NCBI GenBank assembly: GCA_021787505.1
Contig: JAJYLU010000026.1
Coordinates: 1-10,443, forward strand
Direction of reading: 5' to 3'
Length of the DNA stretch: 10,443 bases
Source: Nitrospirota bacterium
Lineage (GTDB): Bacteria > Nitrospirota > Thermodesulfovibrionia > Thermodesulfovibrionales > UBA6898
Part shown: positions 1 to 7,101 of the stretch, in pieces
How the letters are laid out: the number at the start of each line of letters is the position of its first letter
Position numbering within the stretch: the first letter of the stretch is position 1
Translations under genes and position numbers: made by a program
Notes under the pieces: model-generated
Databases searched by the model: none
Told to the model about the DNA's origin: nothing
What the model saw: only the letters and a program-made list of their open reading frames with translations

Positions 1-2
1 GC

Positions 3-1163
3 GAGACCTATAGCGGTAACAAGATCGAATGGGGCGACAGGAAGCGGGGTTTCATCACCTCGGGCGTCTCGTATCTCTATGTCAGGGAAGTCTTCCCGGA
101 GGCCTCCGTGCTGAAACTCGGCATGGTCTGGCCCCTGCCTGAAAAGATGATCAAAGAATTTGCCGGAAAGGTGAAAGAGGTCTTCATCGTCGAGGAACTC
201 GATCCTTTCCTTGAGCTGCATATCAGGGCGATGGGCATCGCCTGCAGGGGCAAGGACCTGGTCCCGGCGATAGGCGAGCTCAACCCCACGATCGTGCGCC
301 AGTCGATCACAGGGAAAAAGGCGGAAGGGATCTTCAAGCCTGTAGCGATCCCCATGCGTCCGCCGAACCTCTGTCCGGGCTGCCCTCACCGCGGCATTTT
401 TTACGCCATCTCGAAACTCGGGGCCTTCGTCACCGGCGATATCGGCTGCTATACGCTGGCGGCGCTAAAGCCGCTTTCTGCGATGGACACCTGCGTATGC
501 ATGGGAGCGGGAATAGGGAACGCCCACGGCATGGCAAAGGCGCTCGGCAAAGAAGGGCTCGGGAAGATCGTCGCGGTCATCGGCGACTCGACATTTTTCC
601 ATTCAGGCATCACCGGGCTGATCGATATCGTCTTTAACAGGGGCAATTCGACCGTCGTCATACTCGACAACCGGACCACCGGCATGACCGGGCATCAGCC
701 CCACCCTGCCTCGGGAATGACGATCACGGGCGATCCGACGGTCGCCGTCGATATCGGGGCGCTATGCAGGGCGGTGGGCGTAAAACATGTCAGGACAGTC
801 AATCCCCATGACATCGTGGAATGCGGAAAGGTCCTCAAGGAGGAGATCGAACGGCCCGAACCCTCTGTGATCATCACCAAGGCCCCCTGCGTCTTGCTGC
901 CCGAGATGAAGAAACGGAAAGACAAGAAGCTTTTCATCGTCGTCTCCGGGAAGTGCACCGGATGCAGGTCATGCCTCAAACTCGGCTGCCCGGCAATAGA
1001 ATGGGTCCCGCTAACCGAGGAAGAGGCGAAACAGAGGGGCTACAAAGCGAAACAGAAGGGGTATTCTCAGATCAATGCGGTCCTCTGCGACGGCTGCGGC
1101 CAGTGCGCGCCTCTCTGCAAGTTCAAGGCGATCGTTGTAGAGGGGGAAGGGAGCAATGAGTAA
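3..1163 (+). CDS. iorA: Indolepyruvate:ferredoxin oxidoreductase alpha subunit, 5' partial
   Basis: This is the C-terminal 386 residues of the catalytic subunit that oxidises aryl-pyruvates (indolepyruvate, phenylpyruvate) with CoA to aryl-acetyl-CoA and CO2, reducing ferredoxin in the cytoplasm. The reading frame is open at the left edge. Family members are around 600 residues, so roughly the N-terminal third is missing. Visible marks are the CPGCPHR motif (nt 372-392), the thiamine diphosphate segment from GDS (nt 582) to LDN (ending nt 671), and a C-terminal di-cluster ferredoxin domain. Cluster one is CX2CX2CX4CP (Cys codons from nt 954 to 989). Cluster two is CX2CX2CX3C (nt 1086 to 1118), with Lys rather than the usual Pro after the last Cys. 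The TAA stop coincides with the first bases of a palindromic element. The partner iorB follows after 125 nt. The family assignment is strong; the natural substrate is inferred. Confidence 0.95.
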   Translation, partial: ETYSGNKIEWGDRKRGFITSGVSYLYVREVFPEASVLKLGMVWPLPEKMIKEFAGKVKEVFIVEELDPFLELHIRAMGIACRGKDLVPAIGELNPTIVRQSITGKKAEGIFKPVAIPMRPPNLCPGCPHRGIFYAISKLGAFVTGDIGCYTLAALKPLSAMDTCVCMGAGIGNAHGMAKALGKEGLGKIVAVIGDSTFFHSGITGLIDIVFNRGNSTVVILDNRTTGMTGHQPHPASGMTITGDPTVAVDIGALCRAVGVKHVRTVNPHDIVECGKVLKEEIERPEPSVIITKAPCVLLPEMKKRKDKKLFIVVSGKCTGCRSCLKLGCPAIEWVPLTEEEAKQRGYKAKQKGYSQINAVLCDGCGQCAPLCKFKAIVVEGEGSNE

Positions 1164-1245
1164 CCCCTCCCGCCCTCCCCTTAGGGTAAGGGGAGGAGAA
1201 AAAACTTTCCCCCCTCTTAAGGTAAGAGGGGGTGAGGGGGAGTTA
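1161..1245. repeat. CCCCTC-rich composite palindromic element (copy 1)
   Basis: The iorA-iorB gap is almost filled by an element bounded by TAAC at the left and GTTA at the right. It holds two perfect hairpins with the same design: 1174-1196 (10-bp stem CCTCCCCTTA, loop GGG) and 1210-1232 (10-bp stem CCCCCTCTTA, loop AGG). The outer ends are also loosely inverted (TAACCCCTCCCGCCC against TAACTCCCCCTCACC). It resembles REP/BIME-type dispersed intergenic repeats. There is no T-run after either stem on the + strand, so a terminator role is unlikely. A related, degraded copy lies beyond iorB at 1935-1976. Confidence 0.75.
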
Positions 1246-1277
1246 TGATGCTCGAGCAGAAAAGGCGTCGTCGTTCT

Positions 1278-1282
1278 AAGGA
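1278..1282 (+). promoter_or_regulatory. Ribosome binding site deciding the iorB start
   Basis: AAGGA lies 6 nt before the ATG at 1289 but directly abuts the in-frame ATG at 1283. The spacing favours 1289 as the true start. Confidence 0.6.
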
Positions 1283-1288
1283 ATGCTC

Positions 1289-1903
1289 ATGAAAAAATCG
1301 GGCAACATCCTCCTCTGCGGCGTAGGCGGTCAGGGCATCCTCCTGGCGAGCGAGGTCCTTTCATCCGTCCTTCTTAAGGCGAGGTATGACGTAAAACAGA
1401 GCGAGGTCCACGGCATGGCCCAGCGGGGCGGGTCGGTGGTCTCCCATATACGTTACGGGGGAAAGGTATATTCGCCGCTCATCGAGCCGGGCACCGCAGA
1501 CACCACCGTTTCCTTCGAACTCCTCGAGGCGCTCCGGTACCTCCCCTTTTACCGCAGGGGCGGCACCATTATCGTTAATACCCAGAAGATCCTGCCCTCC
1601 CCCGTTGCATCGGGGATGGCCACCTATCCTGACGATGTGCTCGAGCAGCTTACCACGCGGGGGCTGTCGGTGCATCCGGTTGACGCCTTCGAGATCGCCG
1701 CAGCTGCGGGAGAAAAGAGGGCGGCAAACATGGTCCTGCTGGGCGCACTTTCGGCCTTCCTGCCGGTGAAGGAGGAACTTTTTCTCGATACTGCGGAAGG
1801 CAGGGTCCCGGAGAAATTCAGAAAGGCGAATCTGGAGGCCTTCAGAAGAGGCAGGGAGGCGGTTTCAATTAAAAAAGAAACCTCGAAACGTGAAAGGCAA
1901 TGA
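1289..1903 (+). CDS. iorB: Indolepyruvate:ferredoxin oxidoreductase beta subunit
   Basis: This is the small subunit of the IorAB complex, 204 residues, about the normal family length (close to 200). It belongs to the pyruvate:ferredoxin oxidoreductase gamma-domain family. Visible marks are the N-terminal GVGGQGILLASEVL (residues 11-24) and the conserved stretch SEVHGMAQRGGSVVSHIRYG, both typical of IorB. It forms the subunit interface and the CoA/thiamine cavity with IorA. An alternative ATG at 1283 adds two residues, but the AAGGA box fits 1289 better. A 15-codon reading frame at 1245-1292 ends in a TGA that overlaps this ATG (ATGA). The gene is flanked on both sides by related palindromic elements (1161-1245 and 1935-1976). 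The basic, polar tail (KKETSKRERQ) is probably disordered. The family call is firm. Confidence 0.95.
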   Translation: MKKSGNILLCGVGGQGILLASEVLSSVLLKARYDVKQSEVHGMAQRGGSVVSHIRYGGKVYSPLIEPGTADTTVSFELLEALRYLPFYRRGGTIIVNTQKILPSPVASGMATYPDDVLEQLTTRGLSVHPVDAFEIAAAAGEKRAANMVLLGALSAFLPVKEELFLDTAEGRVPEKFRKANLEAFRRGREAVSIKKETSKRERQ

Positions 1904-1934
1904 CAAAGGTTCCCAGTGATCAAACGGGTCCCCA

Positions 1935-1976
1935 TAACTCCCCCTCGCCCGCTCTTAGCTGGGCTGGAGGGCGTTA
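1935..1976. repeat. CCCCTC-rich palindromic element (degraded copy 2)
   Basis: Arms TAACTCCCCCTCGCCC (1935-1950) and GGGCTGGAGGGCGTTA (1961-1976) pair at 12 of 16 positions around the loop GCTCTTAGCT. The TAACTCCCCCTC terminus matches the right end of the element at 1161-1245 read in reverse complement. The two therefore appear to be members of one family placed either side of iorB. Confidence 0.65.
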
Positions 1977-2037
1977 TTTGTGAAAGATGCAGTCACCTTG
2001 CTTAATGCACCTTTCAGGAACGAAGCAACCATTTTAC

Positions 2038-2045
2038 GGAGGTGA
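2038..2045 (+). promoter_or_regulatory. Ribosome binding site deciding the first paaK start
   Basis: GGAGGTGA is a near-perfect Shine-Dalgarno sequence, 8 nt before the ATG at 2054. The upstream in-frame GTG at 2042 lies inside this box, so it cannot be the start served by it. Confidence 0.8.
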
Positions 2046-2053
2046 AGTCCGAC

Positions 2054-3355
2054 ATGATATGGAATGAGGAATTCGAGACGCTGCCGCGCGAGGCGCTGGA
2101 GGCCCTTCAACTGAAAAGGCTGAAGAGCCTCGTCGAAAGGGTCTATGCTGCGGTACCCTACTACCGCAAGAAGATGGAGGGGGCGGGGGTGACACCCTCA
2201 GACATCAGGGAACTCCGGGATTTGCGAAGGCTCCCCTTCACGACAAAAGAAGACCTCAGGTTGAACTACCCCTTCGGTCTCTTCGCCGTCCCGTTCGAAC
2301 AGGTGGTCAGAATCCACGCATCATCCGGCACGACCGGGAAACCTACGGTCGTCGGCTATACAAAAAAAGATATCGAATCCTGGGCCGAACTCATGGCGAG
2401 GACCCTTTCCTGCGGAGGCGCCCACCGGGGCGACGTGGTGCATAACGCGTACGGATACGGCCTTTTCACGGGCGGGCTCGGCGCGCATTACGGCGCGGAA
2501 AGGCTAGGCGCGGCCGTAATCCCGATATCGGGGGGCAATTCGAAGCGCCAGATCATGATCATGCAGGATTTCGGCTCCACCGTGCTCATGTGTACGCCGT
2601 CGTACGCCCTGAACCTCGCTGACGTCATGAAAGACATGAACGTAGACCCGAAGACCCTGAAGCTCCGAGTCGGGTTGTTCGGCGCGGAACCCTGGTCGGA
2701 GAAGATAAGAGAAGAGATCGAAAAGAGGCTGAACATTAATGCCATCGACATCTTCGGCCTCAGCGAGGTAATGGGCCCCGGGGTCGCAAGCGAGTGCATC
2801 GAGGAAAAGCACGGTCTGCATGTCTTCGAAGATTTTTTTATTCCGGAGATCATCAACCCCGAGACAGGCGAGCCGCTTCCCCCCGGGGAGCGCGGGGAAC
2901 TCGTTTTTACCACACTGACGAAAGAGGCGTTTCCGGTTATACGCTACCGGACGAAAGACCTCTCGAAACTTATTGCAGAGCCTTGCAGATGCGGAAGGAC
3001 CTTCTACCGGATGGAGCGGATCACCGGAAGGACCGACGACATGCTGATCATCAGGGGAGTAAACGTCTTTCCTTCACAGATCGAGCACGTGCTGATGAGT
3101 ATCGAGGGGGTGGAACCCCACTACCAGATCATCGTCAACCGGGAAGGGGCCCTCGACATCATGGAGGTCCAGGTGGAGGTGAGCGAGGAGATATTCTCGG
3201 ACGAGGTGAAGGTGCTCGAAAGGCTGGCGAGACGCATCGAACGGGAGATCAAGGACCTGCTCGGGATATCCTGCAAGATCAAACTTGTCGAGCCGAAGAC
3301 TATACAGAGGAGCGAAGGCAAGGCCAAGCGGGTGATAGACAACAGGAAATTATAA
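2054..3355 (+). CDS. paaK: Phenylacetate-CoA ligase family protein (first paralog)
   Basis: This adenylate-forming ligase (433 residues, normal for PaaK) makes aryl-acetyl-CoA from an aryl-acetate, CoA and ATP in the cytoplasm. The large N-terminal domain holds the phosphate-binding loop [14 protein letters not shown] (residues 90-103, Lys96), FGAEPWSE, and the [11 protein letters not shown] motif near residues 235-245. The hinge TGRTDD (324-329) leads into [15 protein letters not shown]. The small C-terminal domain ends with RSEGKAKRV, which carries the candidate catalytic Lys423 or Lys425. A CRCGR cysteine pair precedes the hinge. The start at ATG 2054 is fixed by the strong ribosome binding site. 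Placed after iorAB, it shares their aryl-acetyl-CoA intermediate. Substrate (phenylacetate, indoleacetate or hydroxyphenylacetate) and net direction are inferred, not visible. Confidence 0.92.
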   Translation: MIWNEEFETLPREALEALQLKRLKSLVERVYAAVPYYRKKMEGAGVTPSDIRELRDLRRLPFTTKEDLRLNYPFGLFAVPFEQVVRIHASSGTTGKPTVVGYTKKDIESWAELMARTLSCGGAHRGDVVHNAYGYGLFTGGLGAHYGAERLGAAVIPISGGNSKRQIMIMQDFGSTVLMCTPSYALNLADVMKDMNVDPKTLKLRVGLFGAEPWSEKIREEIEKRLNINAIDIFGLSEVMGPGVASECIEEKHGLHVFEDFFIPEIINPETGEPLPPGERGELVFTTLTKEAFPVIRYRTKDLSKLIAEPCRCGRTFYRMERITGRTDDMLIIRGVNVFPSQIEHVLMSIEGVEPHYQIIVNREGALDIMEVQVEVSEEIFSDEVKVLERLARRIEREIKDLLGISCKIKLVEPKTIQRSEGKAKRVIDNRKL

Positions 3356-3358
3356 CCG

Positions 3359-3423
3359 GGTAATAGGTGATGGGTGATTTTGGTTTTTCCTATGACCTAT
3401 GACCGATAGCCTATGACCTTTTT
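3359..3423. repeat. 7-bp-phased inverted array with T-tract; possible attenuator
   Basis: The paaK-ACT gap holds three + strand heptads GGTNATN (GGTAATA, GGTGATG, GGTGATT; 3359-3379). After a short spacer come four inverted heptads at 3391-3418 (TATGACC, TATGACC, GATAGCC, TATGACC). The outermost arms GGTAATAGG (3359-3367) and CCTATGACC (3410-3418) pair at 8 of 9 positions and are followed at once by TTTTT (3419-3423). This gives a terminator-like layout ahead of the ACT/liv genes. It may be a dispersed repeat, an attenuator, or both. Confidence 0.55.
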
Positions 3424-3437
3424 ATTAAGGGGGTTTT

Positions 3438-3869
3438 ATGAAAGTCGAACAGATATCGATATTCCTTGAAAACAAGTCGGGCAGGCTTGCTGATGTGGCG
3501 GAGGTCCTGGCGAAGGCGGGGATCAACATACGTGCCCTTTCGCTGGCGGACACGACCGATTTCGGCATCCTTAGGCTTATCGTCAACGACACGGAGAAGG
3601 CGAAGCAGGTGCTGAAGGACAATGGCTTCACGGTCGGCAAGACCGAGGTGATCGCGGTCGAAGTCCCGGACAGGCCCGGCGGTCTCGGCCATATTCTGAC
3701 CGTCATGAAGGAGCAGGGGATAAACGTGGAGTACATGTACGCCTTCGTGCAGCGGTCAGGCGGCAACGCGGTCATTATCTTCCGTTTCGATGAGATCGAG
3801 AAGGCGATCGCGGCATTGCAGAAGTCCGGGGTGGTGATCCTGAAAGGCGAAGAAGTGTATGCCCTTTGA
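3438..3869 (+). CDS. Tandem ACT-domain protein, probable amino-acid sensor
   Basis: This small soluble protein (143 residues) consists of almost nothing but two ACT domains. ACT1 spans about residues 1-67, with ENKSGRL (11-17) and KAGINI (26-31). ACT2 spans about 70-138, with VPDRPGGL (76-83) and [10 protein letters not shown] (94-103). The D/N-x-x-G-x-L turn between the first strand and helix, where ACT dimers bind amino acids, is intact in both repeats. There is no catalytic or DNA-binding domain, so any regulatory effect must work through a partner protein. Free-standing tandem-ACT proteins are a known but poorly characterised family (I recall COG4747). A clear AAGGGGG box (3427-3433) serves the ATG. 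Its place between an aryl-CoA ligase and an importer suggests it senses an aromatic amino acid, which is inference. Confidence 0.88.
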   Translation: MKVEQISIFLENKSGRLADVAEVLAKAGINIRALSLADTTDFGILRLIVNDTEKAKQVLKDNGFTVGKTEVIAVEVPDRPGGLGHILTVMKEQGINVEYMYAFVQRSGGNAVIIFRFDEIEKAIAALQKSGVVILKGEEVYAL

Positions 3870-3913
3870 GAATTCGTGAGCATTTATTTCAATCCATATA
3901 AGGAGGAAAGAGC

Positions 3914-5062
3914 ATGAAGACAGTAACGTTAGTAGTGGTAAGCATCCTGTGCATTCTTATGATGGCGGCTTCACCGGTCCTGGCGGCCGACACCATCAAG
4001 GTCGGCGCCATCCTGGCTGTGACCGGCCCGGCGTCCTTCCTCGGCGCGCCTGAGGCGAAGACGCTCCAGATGATGACTGAGGAGATCAACAAAAAAGGCG
4101 GGATAATGGGCAAGAAGATCGAGCTCATTATCAAGGATTCGGGCGCCAGCCCGGAAAAGGCTCTCTCCTTCGCCAAACAGCTGATCGAGGAGGACAAGGT
4201 CCTTGCGATCATCGGGCCTTCCACGAGCGGCGAGACGATGAAGATCAAGAACGTTGCGGAAGAAGGAAAGACGATCCTGCTCTCCTGCGCTGCCGCTGAA
4301 GTGATCGTAAACCCTGTGGCAAAGTACGTATTCAAGACCCCCCAGAACGACAGCTTTGCGGTCATTAAAATCTTCGATCAGATGAAGAAAATGAAGATCT
4401 CGAAGATCGGAGTTCTTTCTAGCAACACCGGCTTCGGCCAGGCGGGCAAGGCGCAGATCGAAAAAATGGCTCCCGAGCACCAGATCCAGATAGTGGCCAA
4501 CGAGGTCTATGACAAGGCGGCCACCGACCTTACCGCAGAAGTGACGAAGGTAAAGGCCTCCGGCGCCCAGGCGATCATCAACTGGTCGATCGAGCCGGCA
4601 CAGTCGATCGTCATCAAGAACGCCCGCCAGATCGGCTTCAAAGGTCCGATCTTCCAGAGCCACGGCTTCGGCAATATAAAGTATGTCCAGGCGGCAGGAC
4701 CGGCGGCAGACGGCGTCATCTTCCCGGCGGGCAGACTGCTCGTAGCCAATGAACTTCCGAAGAGCAATCCCCAGAAGGCGGTACTTATGGCCTATAAGAA
4801 AGACTACGAGAGAAGGTTCAAGGAAGACGCAAGCACCTTCGGCGGACACGCCTATGATGCGATGCTCATCCTGACCAAGGCGATCGAGAAGGCTCACAGC
4901 ACAAATGAGGAGGCGGTCCGGAGCGCTATCGAGAACCTGAAGAAAGTGGTCGGCACCGGAGGCATCTTCAATTTCTCGCCCCAGGACCACAACGGACTCT
5001 CAATCGATGCGTTCGAAATGCTCACCGTCAAGAAGGGCAAGTTCGTCCCTCTCGGCAAGTAA
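3914..5062 (+). CDS. livK: Periplasmic substrate-binding protein of a Liv/HAAT-type ABC importer
   Basis: This is a type I periplasmic binding protein, 382 residues, which captures substrate for the LivHMGF importer encoded next. A Sec signal peptide is evident: Lys2, a hydrophobic core at about residues 4-20, and cleavage near PVLA-AD (after residue 24). No lipobox is seen. Lobe one begins DTIKVGAILAVTGPASFLG; the binding segment GPSTSG lies at 101-106. At the position equivalent to Thr102 of the leucine/isoleucine/valine-binding protein I align Ala127, and at Glu226 I align His250 (in SHGFGN). Both Thr102 and Glu226 contact the ligand ammonium in that protein, so the ligand may not be an alpha-amino acid. 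A strong AAGGAGGAAAG box precedes the ATG. A perfect hairpin follows the stop. The gene symbol reflects family and position, not proven specificity. Confidence 0.9.
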   Translation: MKTVTLVVVSILCILMMAASPVLAADTIKVGAILAVTGPASFLGAPEAKTLQMMTEEINKKGGIMGKKIELIIKDSGASPEKALSFAKQLIEEDKVLAIIGPSTSGETMKIKNVAEEGKTILLSCAAAEVIVNPVAKYVFKTPQNDSFAVIKIFDQMKKMKISKIGVLSSNTGFGQAGKAQIEKMAPEHQIQIVANEVYDKAATDLTAEVTKVKASGAQAIINWSIEPAQSIVIKNARQIGFKGPIFQSHGFGNIKYVQAAGPAADGVIFPAGRLLVANELPKSNPQKAVLMAYKKDYERRFKEDASTFGGHAYDAMLILTKAIEKAHSTNEEAVRSAIENLKKVVGTGGIFNFSPQDHNGLSIDAFEMLTVKKGKFVPLGK

Positions 5063-5081
5063 CCGGGCGATCAGCAGTCTT

Positions 5082-5120
5082 CAATCGGGAGTATCCGCGG
5101 ATAGCGGATACTCCCGATTG
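5082..5120 (+). promoter_or_regulatory. Perfect 17-bp hairpin between livK and livH
   Basis: Arms CAATCGGGAGTATCCGC (5082-5098) and GCGGATACTCCCGATTG (5104-5120) are exact reverse complements around a 5-nt loop (GGATA). Only TTTG follows the stem, so a classic terminator tail is weak. The position directly after the binding-protein gene suggests a partial terminator or an mRNA 3'-end stabiliser that lets LivK exceed the membrane components, as is common in binding-protein operons. Confidence 0.8.
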
Positions 5121-5134
5121 TTTGAAAGAGAAAG

Positions 5135-6025
5135 ATGAATTTTGACCTTTTTTTCCAATATATAGTCGCGGGAATCACCTACGGAACGATCTATGCGGTC
5201 GTTGCCATAGGATTCAATATCATCTATAACGCCACCGGCATCATCAATTTTGCGCAGGGTGAATTCGTGATGCTCGGCGGGATGACCGCCGTCACGCTCC
5301 TTCGCTACCTTCCCCTGCCCGCGGCGGTCCTCGCGGCGATGATCATCACCATGCTCGTCGGCGGCCTGATCGAGATACTTTTCATACGCTGGCTCTACAA
5401 GCCTTCCGTGCTCAGGATGATCATCATCACGATCGGGCTGTCGATACTCATACGCGAGACCGCGCTCCATATCTGGGGGGAAGGAGTAAAGGCCCTGCCC
5501 TATTTCACCGGCACGTCGGTGAGCTCTATTAAACTCGGCGGCGTCTTCATCTCGCCCCAGGTGCTCTGGGTCGTCGGAATCAGCGCCGTAATGGTAGCGC
5601 TCCTGAACATCTTCTTCAGTTATACGATCACGGGACGGCAGATGCGGGCCTGCTCCGTAAACCGCGACGCCGCAAGGCTCTGCGGCATCAACGCAAAAAA
5701 CATGGTGACGCTTTCCTTCATGCTGAGCGCCGCGATAGGAGCACTGGGCGGTTGCATAGTGTCTCCCATCACCTATGTGCAATACGACAGCGGCACACCG
5801 CTTGCGATAAAGGGCTTTACAGTGGCGATCCTCGGCGGACTCGGCAACAGCGTTGCAGCGGTAGCTGCGGGACTCGTGCTCGGCATACTCGAGTCCTTCA
5901 GCATCTGGGTGATGCCGGCCGCCTACAAGGACGTTATCTCTATCTCGATCCTCCTCCTCATCCTTTTCGTCAGGCCGAGCGGCCTTTTCGGAAGCAAAGA
6001 GGCCGCGGACCTGAAGGAGTTTTGA
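5135..6025 (+). CDS. livH: Liv-type ABC importer permease, LivH family
   Basis: This is one of the two inner-membrane subunits of the importer, 296 residues, close to the usual 290-310. The first membrane helix covers about residues 8-30. It is followed by the family signature GIINFAQGEFVMLGGM (residues 35-50, NFAQGEF at 38-44). Further hydrophobic helices continue to the C terminus. The cytoplasmic EAA-like loop that docks on the ATPases lies at about 167-190 (GRQMRACSVNRDAARLCGIN). The ribosome binding site is a purine-rich GAAAGAGAAAG run close to the ATG, weaker than that of livK. The TGA stop overlaps the livM ATG by one base (TGATG), so translation of the two permeases is coupled. Confidence 0.94.
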   Translation: MNFDLFFQYIVAGITYGTIYAVVAIGFNIIYNATGIINFAQGEFVMLGGMTAVTLLRYLPLPAAVLAAMIITMLVGGLIEILFIRWLYKPSVLRMIIITIGLSILIRETALHIWGEGVKALPYFTGTSVSSIKLGGVFISPQVLWVVGISAVMVALLNIFFSYTITGRQMRACSVNRDAARLCGINAKNMVTLSFMLSAAIGALGGCIVSPITYVQYDSGTPLAIKGFTVAILGGLGNSVAAVAAGLVLGILESFSIWVMPAAYKDVISISILLLILFVRPSGLFGSKEAADLKEF

Positions 6026-7101
6026 TGCGCTCCCGCATACACCGCGCTCTTTTCGGTCTTGTCGCGGCGGTGATCGCGGTCCAGCAGGTCACCGCATACA
6101 CCGGCTCGGAATATTATCTTACCCAGCTCACAATGTCGGCGTATTATTCCCTCGTCATCGTCGGGCTCTGTCTACTGATGGGGTACGCGGGCCAGATCTC
6201 TCTCGGACACGCCGGTTTCTTCGCAATCGGAGGGTATATCTCCGCCTTTCTGACGACACATGACCTCTCACCGCTGAAAGACAGCGGCATTGTATCCTTC
6301 CTTTCGAAGGCCGGCCTGCTCTCGCAAAGGACGGACCTTTACGGCGGCCGGCTCCTGACCGTCCAGCCCTGGGCCGCCTGCATCGTGGCGATATTAGCAA
6401 CAGTAGTCATCGCGTACATCGTGGGGGGACCGGTGCTGAGGCTGAAGGGTCATTATCTTGCGATGGCAACTCTCGGTTTCGGGACGATCATTTACCGGAT
6501 CGCCATCGGTACGACGGCCCTTGGCGCTGCGGACGGTCTTTCGGATGTTCCGCCCTTCAGGCTTCTTCCTTTCCTTGAAGTAAGCGGCGAAATGTCCGAC
6601 CGGGTCCAGAATTATTATATCGCCTGGGGACTCGTCATCCTTGCGGTGCTTTTTTCGCTGAATATCATCCATTCACGTATCGGGAGGGCCCTGCGGTCGA
6701 TCCATGGGGCCGAGGACGCAGCAAATGCCATGGGTATCGACACGGCGCGGTACAAGCTTAACACCTTCGTGCTGAGTGCCGTGTTCGCGTCGGTGGCCGG
6801 CGTATTTCTCACCCATTACAACGGCGGCATAGGGCCGTCAGAGGCGTCGATCATGAAGTCGGTCCGGTACGTGGCGATTGTCGCGGTCGGGGGCATGGCC
6901 AACCTCTGGGGCGCGCTCGTCATGGGGACCCTGCTGAACTTCCTCTCCCTCCGCGGCTACCTCGGCACATACGACGACGCGGTCTTCGGGGGCATCCTGA
7001 TAATCATCATGCTTTTCGTACCCCAGGGCCTGCTCCATGTCGACGTCTTCCGGGGCCTCAGGGGTCTGGTCCTGCGAAGACCGAATGAAAAGGAGACGTA
7101 A
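6025..7101 (+). CDS. livM: Liv-type ABC importer permease, LivM family
   Basis: This is the second inner-membrane subunit, 358 residues. The family signature GYAGQISLGHAGFFAIGGY begins at residue 53, and the ATPase-docking loop lies at about 218-240 (RIGRALRSIHGAEDAANAMG). Hydrophobic segments run through most of the protein. The stretch between THDLSPLKDS and YGGRLLTVQ is the longest polar loop in the N-terminal half. The open frame extends upstream into livH, but that part overlaps the livH coding frame. The ATG at 6025, overlapping the livH stop, fits the family start and the tight operon. The upstream GGAG within livH (6016-6019) can serve as its ribosome binding site. The stop TAA overlaps the livG ATG by one base. 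Confidence 0.93.
   Translation: MRSRIHRALFGLVAAVIAVQQVTAYTGSEYYLTQLTMSAYYSLVIVGLCLLMGYAGQISLGHAGFFAIGGYISAFLTTHDLSPLKDSGIVSFLSKAGLLSQRTDLYGGRLLTVQPWAACIVAILATVVIAYIVGGPVLRLKGHYLAMATLGFGTIIYRIAIGTTALGAADGLSDVPPFRLLPFLEVSGEMSDRVQNYYIAWGLVILAVLFSLNIIHSRIGRALRSIHGAEDAANAMGIDTARYKLNTFVLSAVFASVAGVFLTHYNGGIGPSEASIMKSVRYVAIVAVGGMANLWGALVMGTLLNFLSLRGYLGTYDDAVFGGILIIIMLFVPQGLLHVDVFRGLRGLVLRRPNEKET

Noticed and set aside
1998..2028. Inverted repeat TTGCTT...AAGCAA before the first paaK, as an operator
   Set aside because: Only 6 bp per arm with a 19-nt gap, compatible with chance; no recognisable promoter boxes nearby.
2794..3363. 189-codon + strand frame inside the first paaK
   Set aside because: It is out of frame with paaK, is Arg/Gly/His-rich, and paaK runs intact through the same bases.
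3359..3418. Possible CRISPR array from the repeated TATGACC units
   Set aside because: Units are 7 bp, contiguous, without spacers, and occur in inverted halves; this is not CRISPR architecture.
3971..4990. 339-codon open frame on the minus strand inside livK
   Set aside because: It lies wholly antisense to a clear binding-protein gene, is rich in Arg, Asp and Leu as expected from reading biased GC-rich codons backwards, and shows no recognisable domain.
5081..5782. 233-codon minus-strand frame covering part of livH and the hairpin
   Set aside because: The composition (many His, Asp, Arg) is typical of an antisense shadow; livH on the + strand has all family motifs.
5752..6024. Upstream extension of livM by 91 codons into livH
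   Set aside because: The extension is a different frame of livH coding sequence with no membrane character; the ATG at 6025 overlapping the livH stop is the natural start.
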